From Onthophagus taurus (lineage: Eukaryota > Arthropoda > Insecta > Coleoptera > Scarabaeidae): a stretch of 64,000 nucleotides of DNA. The stretch is taken from the NCBI RefSeq assembly GCF_036711975.1, contig NC_091966.1:35533501-35597500 (forward strand), given 5' to 3'. The position numbers and the translations under genes were made by a program. The notes under the pieces are model-generated. The model saw only the letters and a list, made by a program, of their open reading frames with translations, made no database searches and had not been told where the DNA came from. This document shows positions 1 through 14,400 of the stretch, piece after piece; position 1 is the stretch's first letter; the number at the start of each line of letters is the position of its first letter.

Positions 1-3000
1 ACAGCCGACATTTCCGCTATTTAATGTGACAGTGGTAAATTGGCGTTCAAAATTTAAACCAATTTATTTTAATTATTTTTAAATCTAAACTAAAAATACA
101 CTTAAAAATATATATAGTCGAATATATAATCGAATATATAAAAAAGAAATTAAATGCCTTTATCGAAGGCTTTTAAACATAACTTTTTTTTCTCAAACAA
201 TTAAAGAAACAATCGAATCGTTCATAAACTTTGATATTAACAACCATTGTTGTCGTTCTGTCGTCTGTATTGTGTCTGGCGTTTAAAGGAGCTTGGGCTG
301 TTTACGATCCGAGAAACGAATACAAAAACGATTGATAAAGAAAAACGGGGGAAGACAAGAGCATCGGAAGAGACGGTTATTTATTCGCGAATCCACTTCG
401 AACTGAATCTGTGACGTAAAACGCGACTCTTGATAGTTTGCTCTCATCGGTTCACTGCTTCAGTTATCTCCGATAAATAATTGAGCTTGAGGCACTCCTT
501 TTATCTCTTTCTTTCCCTTTTATGAGACAATTATGTTTACTCCTTTTGTTGCTCATCATTTTCTTTATCAATTTGGCCCGTGGCTATTGATAGAATATGA
601 TTTCTTGGAAAACAATAAAATTTTATTATTAATAAAAAAAAGGGTACAATATATTCCTAATTAATACTTAATTGTTTCACATACAAAAATTATTATTAAC
701 ATAAGTCTGCTTTATGTAATATTCCCACAAGAATAAATTCATTAAAAACATTTATTAGAATTCAACATTTAAACACTTTCTATTAAACAGATAAAAACAG
801 TAATGAATATACAATAAACGAAATTCTATAAATACATTTTACTGTGATTGACGATGTTTTACTACATCTTCTATATTTATAAATTATTTCCGTTGAATTT
901 TTTTGAAAATTATTTTTAGTTTTATTATTAACGGTTTATGAATGTTGTAAAAACATTTAGAAAGGCTTAATTCTAGCCTTCTACCATTTAAACCATTTAT
1001 CTTCATAATTACTGGTTTTAAAGTTGATGTTTGATGTTTTAAAGTTGATTTACTTCTCAAATTTCATTGACTTACTTTATTATACTTGTTTTCATCTTAA
1101 TCTTGTTTCAATTTCTAAATATTTCTAGGAAAATTTTACGATCTCCGACATATTTTTTGAATGACATTCGTTGTGGCTTTTGAATACGTAATGTTTTCCG
1201 AAATCTTTCCACCATATTACACCACTTTACTTAATAAGACTTGACACACTCAACTAAAAACAGCTAAAGTCTACATGGTTGCAATAATTTTAAATATATG
1301 AAGATCTATCACATCACTATCGCATGAAACTTAACATATTTAAAAGATACTAATTCTAAAAAAATCTGTTCTGAACAAAGATAGCTCTGATTATTAAGTC
1401 CTCTAGTTTTATAACACAATAATATATTATTTACTAGGTAGTATCAGGTATATATATCATCGCGAAAATGGTTAACACATTGCAGCTCCTCCGCTACAAG
1501 CTACCTCAGTTAAACTTATGCCTAAACTTGTAGGCGAGATCGCTTACGGACAAGGCATAACAGTTAACATCATATCATCGCAAAAGTGCCCTCAATTAAA
1601 CTTATGACTAAACTTAACGCCGAGATTGTTTTCTATGTTTTATCAGATTTGGATGGACATAGTATTAATTGGCTTAATCAGGTGAAATCATAGATTCTCC
1701 ACTCTATATTTATCCGAGATCATTTATGACTGAGACACTGCAAAGTATTGAATAGTTCTGGGTTGTTATGACATTAATTGTAACACCTCTTGCTGTATCT
1801 AAGGTTAATATGTATAGGTTGCGATATGGTACCTATATGTTTATTAGCAGGGAATGAAACGAATCGATTCGCGTTGCAACATTGCCCAAAATTTCTATCT
1901 GAAGCCATTAACCTTACTAAACATAACTGCCCTTTCCCAATCTACCTGTGTGTTGACTATAATAAACAAAATTAACCTTCCGTAACATTTCTACCTGGCG
2001 GTCATTACCTTACGCAATTCTCTTGACAATTCTTGCAGGTGTTTATTTTTCTGCCTTCTTTACAAGGACAAAAACCTGCACAAATTTATACGTCTCGTAA
2101 CATATCATAACAAAAATTGCAAAAGGATGTTAGTTATTTCTGGAAAAATTTTTCCATTTCATGCAGGTGTTTCTTATCTTCTTTAAGTGGGTAAAATGTT
2201 ACAAAAGAACATATTCCCACATATGCAAACGATTGGAAATGCAAAAAGATATTTAGATGTGTCTGGCAAAGCGAGTTTTTACATTTATACCAGGTGTTTG
2301 TTGTGTTTTGTCTTTGATACAATGATGACAAGTAACCAACCATCATTTTTCCGGTTGATACAGAAACCTTGATGAAGATTACAAGACGAGTGAGTACAAG
2401 AGTGAGTTTGCGATATCAGAGCTGACCAGCTAGTTGAAATGAACAGAACTAGTTATTCACAGTACCACTACGATTGGTGTTTTTCAATTTTCAGTTAACT
2501 TTAACGTATATAGAGCGTAATTTTTCTGCCTGTAAGAACCAGAAACTAAAATATAATCTAAATTTTTACGAAATCAGCGAATTTCTCTTTATTCTTTTCT
2601 TTCATCACACGTTGCTTTGGAATCAATTCGAATTTCGTATCGAATTTTGGTAGCTATATTGTGCATGGTTTGGTGAAGTTCGTCTTTAGAGGAATCTCAT
2701 TGCCTGAAACTTTGGCAATGAAACTGTGAAACTTTTATTACCCTTAAGATTAAAGTAATTACCATGCCTATATGACTTCTCAAACATAACTCACCTGCAG
2801 TTTTATTGTTATAAATCATTAAATTAAATGCCCACAGTTGACATTTATAAAACGCAATTGAAGAACGTAAAGCTGGCGTAGGTCAACATGCTGCAAGCCA
2901 AAAGTGTACACTTGCACAGACTCATCATTGCAATATTATGAATGCGAATCTAACCATTTTAACTTATAGGCTTGATCAGCTACTTTCCTCTGTTGGTCTT

Positions 3001-3887
3001 GCTGAGGTCAGCTTTAATATCCTCGTCCTCGGTGCTCTGTATTTTCAAAAACAAATTCCTTTTACGAAACTTTTAGCTATAAATTTTTATGAACAGATGA
3101 TTTTAGATATTGGTACAGAAGAAATTATATATTTTAGTAGTTTTTGTTGTGTAATAGCTATCATAGGCTGATAATGACATAACGTGTGATATAATTTCTT
3201 CATGTTTAAAATCTGACACTTTATTTTTTTGGTGTGGCTATTAATGCTCTTTTTTTCAAAAATTCTTTTGTCAAGTTGTCAGTCTCATCCAAAATATTGA
3301 GTAAGTAGTCCCGGCCAAGAGGTGCTCGTTCACCATAAATACAACATATTTATAGCTTTTATCCGGAATTTTTGATTATTCAGAATTAAGGGATATATTC
3401 TATGAGTAGCATTATCGTCGATATCTACTAAAGATACTATTTTTTTGGCATATGCCTCCAATTGCCAATTTTGGTTGAATATAGCTTGTCTAGCTTTAAA
3501 TGACTTCCAACAACTCCTGCATTTTTCTCTCAACTATTACCTTATGTTTTAACGTCTTGTCAATTTGGCCCAGATTTCCCTTAGTTTTTCTTTTTTCAAG
3601 CTACGTACTGCTTTGTTGTGGAATATTATTAACTAGCGTAGGTGTCACAAAAAGTTCGCAGTTTTCTGAACTAAATAAAGAACGTTATTCATGATTAGGT
3701 GTGCAATGTGGATCTTTGAATCATTGCCGGAAAAGTTTTCTCTCTCCAGTTCCAGAAGATGTGCTATTGATGTGAAGAACATGATTCGTCTGTAATTCTT
3801 CTTTCTTTACACCTTTTTCTTTTTCTTCAACCTCCTCATCTTCTATTAAGCGTTTTTGTTAGGTTGGGGTTTATTTAGCAACTCTCA

Positions 3888-3975
3888 TGTGCGGAAGACG
3901 AGGAGACGATTGAGCATGTTTTATGCCACTGCCCTGCTGTTAATCATATCAGATTCTCGATTTTTGTAATGTATT
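3888..3975 (+). mobile_element. LINE scrap, zinc-knuckle-like tail after reverse transcriptase
   Basis: One frame reads CAEDEETIEHVLCHCPAVNH. The pattern of acidic residues, then ETIEHVLCHCPA, is typical of the Cys/His tail that follows the RNase H or C-terminal domain of R1/Jockey-type non-LTR retrotransposons. Only about 30 codons survive. No ends, poly-A or target duplication are visible, so the family cannot be named more closely. Confidence 0.6.
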
Positions 3976-4193
3976 GCTGATTCCGTCTTTCCATAATTAC
4001 GTCTGCGATAAATGCTTCTTCTTCTCAATATATATATTATATTCTATATGATTTCTAAAAGTATTATGATCTACTTCTTACTAAACTGATGGCTTCATCT
4101 TGAGTACTTGTCAAAAACTTTATTGGTCTCGATTTTTCATCTATTGTAGCATAGATGCTTCATAAACAAATAGTTTCATGCTATGTTTACAAC

Positions 4194-4417
4194 ATAGATT
4201 ATCACATTCTCACCTGTCACTATATTTTTTTTAAGTCATAACATCTAACGTATAAACTTTCTAATGTCAAAACACTCTAACTAAATTAATTTTAATATGT
4301 ATATTAATGTATGTCGTAGTAATAATACTAAATGTCAATATGGTATTTTTCTAGCATATTTTTGCTAAAAATTCCAATATGTTTTTAACTGATTGTTACT
4401 CGTTTTCAATGTAAACA
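4194..4417. promoter_or_regulatory. Two FoxO-like motifs upstream of the Sestrin start site
   Basis: TGTTTAC occurs at 4194-4200 and GTAAACA at 4411-4417, both full matches to the FoxO/DAF-16 core, about 0.7-0.9 kb upstream of the predicted Sestrin start. Sestrin genes are known FoxO targets in flies and mammals. A 7-mer in AT-rich DNA is common by chance, so this is only suggestive. Confidence 0.25.
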
Positions 4418-5096
4418 ATGTTATTATTTGATTCAATGTTAACTGATAATTGTACCCAAAATTGATCTACTTAAAATTGAGACAGCCACAATTTTTTTAG
4501 ATGTTGTACAAGTAATAATAAAATTGCACTTAATTATTAATTTTCTTTTATTCATGAAAATTTTAAATACAACATTGTAACTAACAATAGACTTATTAAT
4601 CAATTACGTCTATAAGTTAGATTAAAAAAGTGTGATGAAATAGTATGTATATCAGGTGCATACAAACACTTGCGTTCAATATCCTTGAAATCGTGCGACT
4701 TTAACCGCAAACTTAATCAAGTTTTGAAACTTCTTTTTATTGCATTTACGACAAATAATAATCTATTTCAATAAAAAGTATCAATACTAATAACAAAATC
4801 AATTAATTCGATGATTTAATTTATATCAATTTTGTAAAGTGCAACATAAATATGTATAAAGACAGGAAAGAGATGGAAGTTGATCATACTGAAACGAAGT
4901 CTCTGTTCGTTGTGTTCAGACTGTTCAGTTCGGGCAGTAGCCCGGTTACGTTGTTACTATGCGGCCACGATCAGCTGATGTAACAATACAATGGTCGATG
5001 AACAGCCAATGAGATGTTAGAAAATCACCCCTCCATCGTTGCCTCGTGCTGTGAGTGCCGGTCGGAGACACTTCGCCGGCCGACTTGGTTACAAAC

Positions 5097-5130
5097 TCAG
5101 TTAGCGTGTCGCGATCGTAGGGTTTAGTTC
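5097..5130 (+). promoter_or_regulatory. Candidate Inr + DPE core promoter of Sestrin
   Basis: The sequence CTCAGTT fits the arthropod initiator TCAGT, placing +1 at A5099. At exactly +28 to +32 (5126-5130) lies AGTTC, which fits the downstream promoter element RGWYV. There is no obvious TATA box. The motif sits in a GC-richer, CpG-containing block (4900-5120) that also has a CCAAT box near 5005. Transcription from here would give a 5'UTR of about 398 nt before the ATG at 5497. Confidence 0.5.
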
Positions 5131-5496
5131 AGTTTCGCTTTTCTAATTTAAGTTTTTTTTCTACCTCCATAAAGAGAAAGAACATTTTGTTATTTTCAAT
5201 AAAAAAAAATAACCCACTATTTTGATGTTACCCAGAACTATTAATGTAACATTTTTTTACTGACATCAGTGTTTTCTCTTTGTGTGAAATCTTCTCCTTC
5301 GTCTTTAATCTTTATAAAAACGTTGTTGTTGCCGGCGAACTTTTTTCTTCGCATTCGGATCGCTTTTAAACGTCTCCTGCTTTTTCTTTGGTAATTTTTG
5401 CCGATTGTGTGAAAGCTGGAAACAGTTAAGCTGTACTCGAATCTGCTGAAAATTCCAGTGGCAAAGAGCCTCGGATCTGCCTGCGAAGGAATTACT

Positions 5497-8400
5497 ATGG
5501 GCCAGATACCTCAAAATGTAAGTGTTTAGAAAAAAACATTTTTTTTAAACTTTGAGCCATCAAATAAAATTTCAATTTTATTTTAGTACTATTATATTAA
5601 GTGTTTCAGCTGTTTAAGATTAAATAATTAGGGTTGAATAAACTTTTATTATCAAGTTAATCGAGATTTAACGTGATCGTAATCGAGCATCCTCTCTTTC
5701 TGATTGGATAACCCATCATGTTACCCTTGCGTTAAGTTGTCTTAATCGAGCTTTATAAAACAAAGTATTACAATTGTGCCTGGAACATTAATAATAATCT
5801 AATTTCTTCAAAATGAGTTCAAAATTGAGTCGGGTATGTTATTGAAATTGTTTTGGAATCATTTCATAGTGATCAAAATGATCAGAAAATAAGTAGAGTA
5901 AGAAAGTAGAAAAGAGAGATTTCTACTAATAGGAAATACAACTTGTATACATTACTAAGCAACTCTGCTTTGCTAAAAACGAGATTTAACATTAACTACA
6001 TAAATTAGACAGCTTAAACAAACATTAATACAATTAGGTCCCACTCAAAAAATGGATTTTCTGTTTTCAGTTTATCAATTTCTATTATTTTTGTGGGAAT
6101 GCTATAAAGAATGTTATCAAAAAATTCCTGAGTGTCTTGCTTACAAAATGATTCTAGATTTTGGAGATGGTAAAACTTGTTGAACGATATTTTAATGATC
6201 TCAATGCAGTCTAATGGCACCTATGCTCTTAGTTTTCTGTTTATGACACCTACATTTTTATCAGATTCCATGTAATAATGTCTGCGGATTGAAAACACAA
6301 ACAAGTCTGCGCTCGGTATGAACTATCTTGTGCAAAAAGTGACAAATTGCAGTTTACGTTCTGGCTTCTGTAAGAATCACAAAATATGTAATTATATAGT
6401 TATGGATTTCCTTCATTTTGGTATCCAGAAAATTGTGGTAAATCTTACACGTAGAATGATACATCAACACTTCCTTTTTCCGCAACCACTAAAAAAACGC
6501 TTTCTGCAATTCTTTTCTGAATAAGAATCGCTTGTGTAAATGATTATGTAAAGGTTTTATCAACATTTCCTTAGTGTTGGCATCTCCAACAATATATCAG
6601 ATTGAATGATTGATCAATTAATTTAACCTAGACTATAAATGAGTCATATCTCAAAACAACCTATATATTTTATATAAATTTAGCTCTTCCAGAAAATATC
6701 CTTTCTACTACCTGTTACCTACGCTCTAGTAGCTTTTTCTACATTTAAAAAAATATGATGTAGTTGAAATTTGTTTCGTAAACATTACGTTGTATGTTCC
6801 GAGGATGATTAATGTTCTGGTCTTGATATTTATTGGAGCCATTCCGGTCAATCGGAGCAAATTTTATAAATAAGATTATTCTTTATGCAATGAATGGACG
6901 TTAATGCTTATTTGCAAACCGAAGCTCAAATTCCTTAACTCATCATTTTAGGCTTAAGCGGCATCTTTTCAAAATTTTAATTACTTCATTTCCCATTTCT
7001 TTGTTGATTCCTAGTTTCTGTCACAACTCTCAATTATTGTGAGCCGGACCCAAATGTACATCGTTTGATCTATCTCTATAGTATTTTAGGCTACAATTTC
7101 CGCGTCACAACAAAGCAGGACAGTAAAAAGGGCAATTGTGCACCAGGCCTAACTTTAGCACAAGCATATCGGAAATATGTGAATCAGCTACAAACAAAAC
7201 TTAACATCATCTCCAAATATCTCCCTTCCTATGGCATAAATAAAAAGGGACACATTTTTTATGTAATAAATAAATTGCACTTTTCCTGCATTCGAAGGTT
7301 CCTAATAGGTCTCTTAATAATCTGATTATAAAGTTCTTCTTCCAAAGAATCTTGTATTTTCTCTTTATCTATTCATGTTTGAGAGTACTATTGTCCCTGA
7401 TGTAATCAGCATACTCGCGAATTTATTATTTAACCACATGGGAATAAATGGATATGTTGCCACGTGGCAAAAAAATGAGAGTGATCGGAATTTCAAATCG
7501 ATTTAATATTAAATTAGACTTCTACACATGCGATAAAGAATAAATAAAAGAATTTCCTTAATCATTACCAATTTTCATGAAATATTGATGATGAAGTATG
7601 TTAAAGCTACCATTTTTGAGTTAATATAACCAAAATATTGGGATTTAAGATCATTATTTGAACAGCTCAAAAGATGGCTAAACATGCTCAAGTTAACAAT
7701 AATGATGATTAATATTTAACATCAAATAATATACAAATTCGATAACATCAATATTTGATTTATTATGACGTTAATGTTGTGTTAAAAAACATTATTTAAT
7801 TAGCGATCGTTTAACTTCGCTTTTAGAACAGTTAATACGATCTCGATTGATTTGGGCTTGTTTGAAGTTAACATGGCGCTAATTGAATTTTATAAAAAAG
7901 ACATTTTTAATTATCGTGACGCTAATCCAGAGTTAACGCTCATTTTAACATCAAATTGAGCGTTAAATTTAAGGAGAATAACATAATTATTTAATCAGTT
8001 CAACTCGTCCTTAAAAACACATCGACTTTAATCCTCCAGAGTTCGCTTAAAGTTAACGTGGCGTTAATCAGGTTTTATTAAACGGTTAAGGTGATACTAT
8101 TTGGCGATGAGCGTTCGATTAAGTGGTGATTAAACCCATTTTTGATTTGTCGTGATACTAACAAAAAATTTAAACTCTATGAACTTGAGGTTGCGTTGAT
8201 TAACATATGATTTAGGTTTTATCCAGCTTAACAGACTATTAATTTTGTGAAATTTTAAAACATTTATTGCTGCCGTAAGATGATGTTATGATCGTTAATT
8301 AAGGTTTATAGAAAACTTGAGGTAATATTATTACGTTATATACTTGATTAACAGAATGCTGAGCGTCGATTAGCACTCAATCAATATTATATAACGCTCA

Positions 8401-11400
8401 TTATTGATATATGACGTTTAATTGGGGTAAAGAACCTGGATTAAAGATGATTTTTCCATTAATAATCGGATAAGTTGATTTTATTAAACCTATGATGGTA
8501 AATTTGATTGATACAAGGTCAAAGAAAATCAAAATGATCCTCATCATGTTTTATAAAAGCATGCATAAGTTATCGTGAAACTCATTTTTGATTTAATGTG
8601 AACCTAACCTAAGGTTATCTCTACAATTAGTCTAGTATTAATATTAGAAAGAGTAAAAGTTGGTTGCCGAGTGCTCGATTATTTAACTTAATATTATCAA
8701 GCACATCATTTCATCTTTGGTTCTTTAACATTCGGTTAATCTATCGTTACAAATCCTTTACAATTATCTTTATAAAACCATATCTAAATTGACGTGACAC
8801 TATTTGTCAATTAACGTTCAAATAATACCTCAATTAACATCATGCTACGCATCAATTAGCGCGTGATTAAAGCTTTATAAATACTATTTTTGACGTCATA
8901 TGACGTAAGCAGTGAATTTTAAACGATAAACAAAGAAAATTTGATGAGCTTTTTGTTAAATATTTAACCATAATAGAGATCTTTATAAAACCATATTGAA
9001 ATTGATATTTTTTTATCAGTGAAGTTTTTGTGAAAGTCATATTTTATTTATTGCAACTTTAACCGAGAGTTAAGCGTTGATTAGCATTCGAATTGGGTTT
9101 TAGGAGTTCCACTTAAATTCAATGTGCTATAAACGGTTTAATCTTATGATTAGTGTTTGATTAAGGATAGATTAACTTTTCTTTCATAAAAATGACCCCT
9201 GTAACATTTTGTATAAAAACCATTTCTGATAACATTATCTTTTATTAATAAAATATGACGTTAATGTGTTAAAGATCGTTATTTCATTAGTAATCGATCG
9301 ATAACCATTCGCTTATAGTTAACTTAACTCTAATTGAGGTTCATAAAACTTTGTCGTAATAAAGGTGATAAAGATTACAATAAACCTTAACCGAGAGTTT
9401 ATATTCGATTAACGTCAGGTTAAGCGTTGATTAGCATTATTTGAATTAGTTGTTTAGGAAATCCTAATAGACTGCATGTGTTGTAATTTTATGATTAGTG
9501 TTTGATTAATTTTTCTTTGTTAAAAATGATGCCTTTAACATTAAATCGAAAGGTTGAAAAATCGATTTCCTCAAAAATGGAAAGAATTTATTTCTTATTT
9601 GTTATAGAAAAGGTAGGATACGATAGCACTAAAAGAAAATCGATTTAAAGTCATCACGTTAAAGCTTTTCCAATCGAGTTCAAAGCGTAACGGTTTTGCT
9701 TTAAATTGTTAGATAGTTTGAAAGCTTGCGATAGAATTATTTGAAACCGCTCAAAAATAGTTTGAACGCGTTTAAAATGTAATGTAAATAATGTTGAAGT
9801 AGCTTTGAATTTTCTTTCCCATATTTGAAATAACTTCTCGAATAGTTCTCGAATGGTAAGGACTCTGTAGTCAGGGTCACGAATCGGTGCACTAATAAAT
9901 AATCTTGACAGAATGGTAAATATCTCGTATGATCGATTTGATGACCAGCATTGATCTAAATAGATAAACATATTTGTATAGATAGCATCTTCAGTCATCT
10001 TAGAAATATGAATAACATCTTTTATTCAGAAGCATCGGGAGTGATATATGTTAATAATTTATGTATTAACATGTTATTTGTTCTCAATTTAAGGAGTTAG
10101 GTTGGGTTAGAATAGCCCAACTATAAATTTTTCTCTTGAATCAAAACCTTTTCTCTTCAAGTTTTGTTTGAGCATACAAGAAATTTAATACCTAAACCCA
10201 ATCGAGTGAAGTATTAAATGACCGATTGGAGAAAGCCAGTGGATTCTAGAATCGAGAGAGTGATAGCTAAAGCTCAACCATTAGTTTCTTCGCTCCGTTG
10301 ATTAACAACAGGTTTATAGAAAAGAATTTAATTTATTTTATTAAAATGAACTTAATTCTTCTCCTCCATTAAATATAAAAGTAGTTTTTTGACCTACATT
10401 CAACCTATATGTTCATTTCAATCTCGTAGTTTACCTATACATACCAATTAAATAATTTAAACTGAAGGTAAAACAAATTATCTTTCATTCTGATTAATAT
10501 ATCTTTATCTCTCTTAAAACCCAATTAGTTAACCAAGACATAAACTTAACTTGTTTTATTTATTATTTGATACAAAACGTTTTTATATATTTATTTACTT
10601 TAGCAGTTAATTAACGCCGCTAAAACTACTTTATTTAATTTTGTTTTAAGAACTCAATAAATTGATTTATTAATCAATTACTGGAGATTGCGAACGTGAA
10701 AAGAACTCGTATATTTCCTGTTTTTAAGTAGTCAAAATAAACACAAACGTTATTAACTTGTGTTAATTATCGCAAACGAAAGACGTAAACGACTTTTTCG
10801 CAATTTTCACACTCAAAATAAAAAAAAAATCACCAAGGATAATTAGAATCGCTAAACATTTTCTCTTATCATCGTTTTTTTGATTTGATTAAATCGATCA
10901 CGCAATTATTCTCGTAATAAATAATAATCTAATTATAAAACGATGTGTTTTTCGGGTTTAGATTGAGAGGTTTCGTACCATTTCGAACCGCATAGAAACA
11001 AATTAATTATTAACAAAGTTGCGGGCGCCAATTATTCTTAAGTAATTATCAGAATGATTGGCAAAACACATCACTTTGAACTGTTATTTTTATTTTATGC
11101 AGTTTGTAGCGAATGGATTGCATCATAATGAATTTTTTTAATTTGCAAATTGCTTGATTTAATAGCACTCGGTATTTCCAGGTTAATTTAACTTGGAAAC
11201 AATTTTAATTTGATGGAATCAATTTCTTTTTTTTTAACATTAAATTAATTAAAAATTGATTTGTTTTTGTGCAAACTAATTTAGAACTATTAGAAATCGA
11301 TTAAAATGGTTTAAATTTATCATAAACGTTCTATTAAAGTTTTGTAAAATCCATATTTTATTTATTGTAACCTTAACCGAGAGTTTACATTCGATTAACG

Positions 11401-14400
11401 TCAGGTTAAATCGTTGAAAAAACGATTTTCTCAAAAAACGGAAAGAATTTATTTCTTATTTGTTGTATAAATTGTAGGATTTCTACACTCTTGCTCATGA
11501 TTAAGCACTTGATGTTTATATCTGCTTCTCTTACAACCTTCTCAACGGTGATGTTGAAAAGTATGCATGACATTGAGACAGAGATAAGGTGTTAATGTAA
11601 ATGTCTTTTTAACTTTAAAGAAGTGTTTATAAATTTCGGGGCTTTAATGTGTTTAAAATGCACGCATTCGATCACTTTCTTGAGAAGAAAATTTACGACG
11701 ACACTCGAATAACACATAATTTATGACGGTTTTGCTACGTTCCCCGTAATTCATGTCGTTTTAGTGGCATTTATGCGGCCATTACGTTTTCGACTGACAC
11801 ACAATCAGTTGATTAAAACGTTTAGACAGAATACTAATAGAGTCGTTCGATTACAATTTTTATTGTTATTGGGAAATGAAACGCGAATGATAATATTGCC
11901 TAACAATATTGCCTCCGGTTGTGGAATTTCAACGTTATTTTAAAAATGATCAGCATATAATATTACGAATTTTCGAAATGGACCTTGAACATATTATTAC
12001 TGATAAACGTGATATGTACTAATTTATGTTCTTTTTTATTATCATTTTTTTCTTAGTTACTTTAATAATAGGTAAAGTTGTTTTTAATGAATTCATGAAT
12101 AGGTTATTATTTGATATTTTCAGTGTCACGAAGTGGTTAATTTTTTTATTATGAACAGATAAAATCTTTATGAATAGGTTTACCATATATATGTGGTATA
12201 ATTTTTTTAATTGTTTAAGTTTTAATTAACACGAGTAATTTTAAAATTCTTTTGGATGAAAGTATTTACGGTTAAAGTATAAAACTTTATGTCCTTAACA
12301 TAAAAGAAGTTTTAAGCTTTGTATTGGTGAAAATTTCAAGATTTTGCAATTATTAGTTTCTTAGATACAAAACCTCAAACTCAAGTCAACCTAAAAATGC
12401 AATAACTGTCAATTTCTTTACACGGTTTATTTTAAAAATTCTTTTGGAAGAAACGATTTGTAATTAAGAAATGAAACTTCTTGTGGTTATAAAAAAAGAA
12501 TTGAGCTTTACGTCGGTGCTGATTTCAAGTTTCTAGAATCGTTAGTTGTTATGAAATAAAATCTCAAACCTATCCTAAATATGTAATTCTTTTACACGGA
12601 TCTTTTTAAAAATTCTTTTGGAAGAAAATTTTAGTAATTGAGAAATGAAACTTTTTGAGGTTATAAAAAAAGGATTGATCTTTATGCTGTTGAAAATTTT
12701 AAGTTTCTAACATTATTAGTTTCTATGAAATAAAATCCCAATTCTAACTTGGTACTTAATTACACAGATCCGCAAAAAAAGGAATGTTTATTATTGTTGG
12801 ATCGCTGATGATCACTTCAGAAGTAATTTTTTACGTGGAATCAAAATCCGAACACAGAATTGGACCATCACGCCAGGATTTTTAGTTATTTGAGGTTATG
12901 TACACGAAAAGTGGCTACTTTTGAAGTTATGTGTTCAAAATGTGTAGTCCGAATTTTGTTTTGCATTTAACTTTTATTATGTCTTTTGCTTGTATTCCAT
13001 AGATCTTATGCCAGATCGCCTCTTGTTTTGAGCATGTGGCTCATTACATTGAAGTGACCAGTAATAGTCGGCTAATATAGATGTGGACCATTTTCCTTGA
13101 AATGCAAACCGTTTTTGCATTTCTTTTATATCCTAATGAAAACGCTCTCCTTGCTCTTCGCTAACATCACCTAAATTGTCAAATTGTAAATAAGTGTGCA
13201 AATAGTGCAACATGCTCATGTTGCAACCAAATTTTGCAGTTTTTTGAAGTTTTCTAGCATCACAACGATTCGCACCTTATAGTTAGCAGCCTAAGTAACC
13301 ATTGACAGCTTCTTTAAAGCTAGTCCAGGCACCTCTTTCATCCGAAATTATCAATTTGCGAATCTGTTGCCCAACGAATATCTCTTCTTTTATTTTAGCA
13401 TCACTCAAGTTGAGATATTTATCTACAAGGTACTTAAAACAAGCACCATTTTTATTAAGCGTCTTTACAAACTGCTTCATTATTCTTAATTTGTTATGAA
13501 ATGGAGTAAGATATTTTTTGCATTAATCAATGGATCTTTGAAAATGTTGTTTGACATAGTAGCCAAAAAAGTCCTTTTTCTTGTACATAACCTCAGATAT
13601 TTCAAAATCTTAACGTGATAGTCCAATTCTGAATTCGGATTATGATGCTACGCAGAAAATTACTGTGGAAATGACTGTGTTATTTACTGTGTTATTTTAC
13701 ATGGGTAACTTCAAAAATTCTTTTGGACGAAAGTATTTGCGGTTCAAGTATGAAACTTGTTAAGGACATAAAAGAAGATTTAAGCTTTATATTGGTGAAA
13801 ATTTCAAGATTCTGCGATGATTAGTTTCTCTCATACAAAACTTCAAATTTAACTAAACCTAAAAATGTGAAATCTTTTGCACGCATCATTTTAAAAAGTC
13901 TTTTGGTTCTTGTTATTAAAATATAAAACGTTTTGACATTATAAATGAGAAACAAAGCTTTACATTGCTGAAAATTTTACGTTTCAAGTATCATTAGTTT
14001 CTTTGAAATAAAATCCCAAACTAATTCTAACCTAAAGGTTCGTTGGAACTTACTTTTCTTGTACTTTGTAGCTTACTTATAATTGAATACCAATTGGACA
14101 GAACCTCATGTTCATTTATATCTAGAACGTAAACAGTTTTGTGTGGTTATTTAAAAAAAATTCATTTTTTCACAAGTTAGCAAGAATTAAAAGCAGCAAA
14201 AATACCTTATTTTCTATTATCACAGAAAGGCAAAATAGAAATCTTTTGTAATAGCTAGTGATCTTTGATCGTCAATAACAGAGCATTTTTGTGTCATATA
14301 TCTGTTAATTATCGATATCCGTTAAGCAATACTTAAATTGGAACTAATCGAAATAGCACATGTTGTACAAAAAGAGATCTCCAAGTCAATGGGATTTGTT

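Larger units (their letters stand above)
1..4880. other. Non-coding region upstream of Sestrin
   Basis: AT-rich sequence in which no open frame looks like a conserved protein. It holds one short LINE scrap (3888-3975) and two FoxO-like motifs, listed separately. The stretch at about 240-480 is richer in G+C and CpG than its surroundings and could be a distal promoter or enhancer; that is inference only. Nothing else was recognised. Confidence 0.5.

Noticed and set aside
2938-3171. 77-codon open frame that looked like a small membrane protein
   Set aside because: The hydrophobic runs follow from T-rich codons. There is no start context, splice support or recognisable family.
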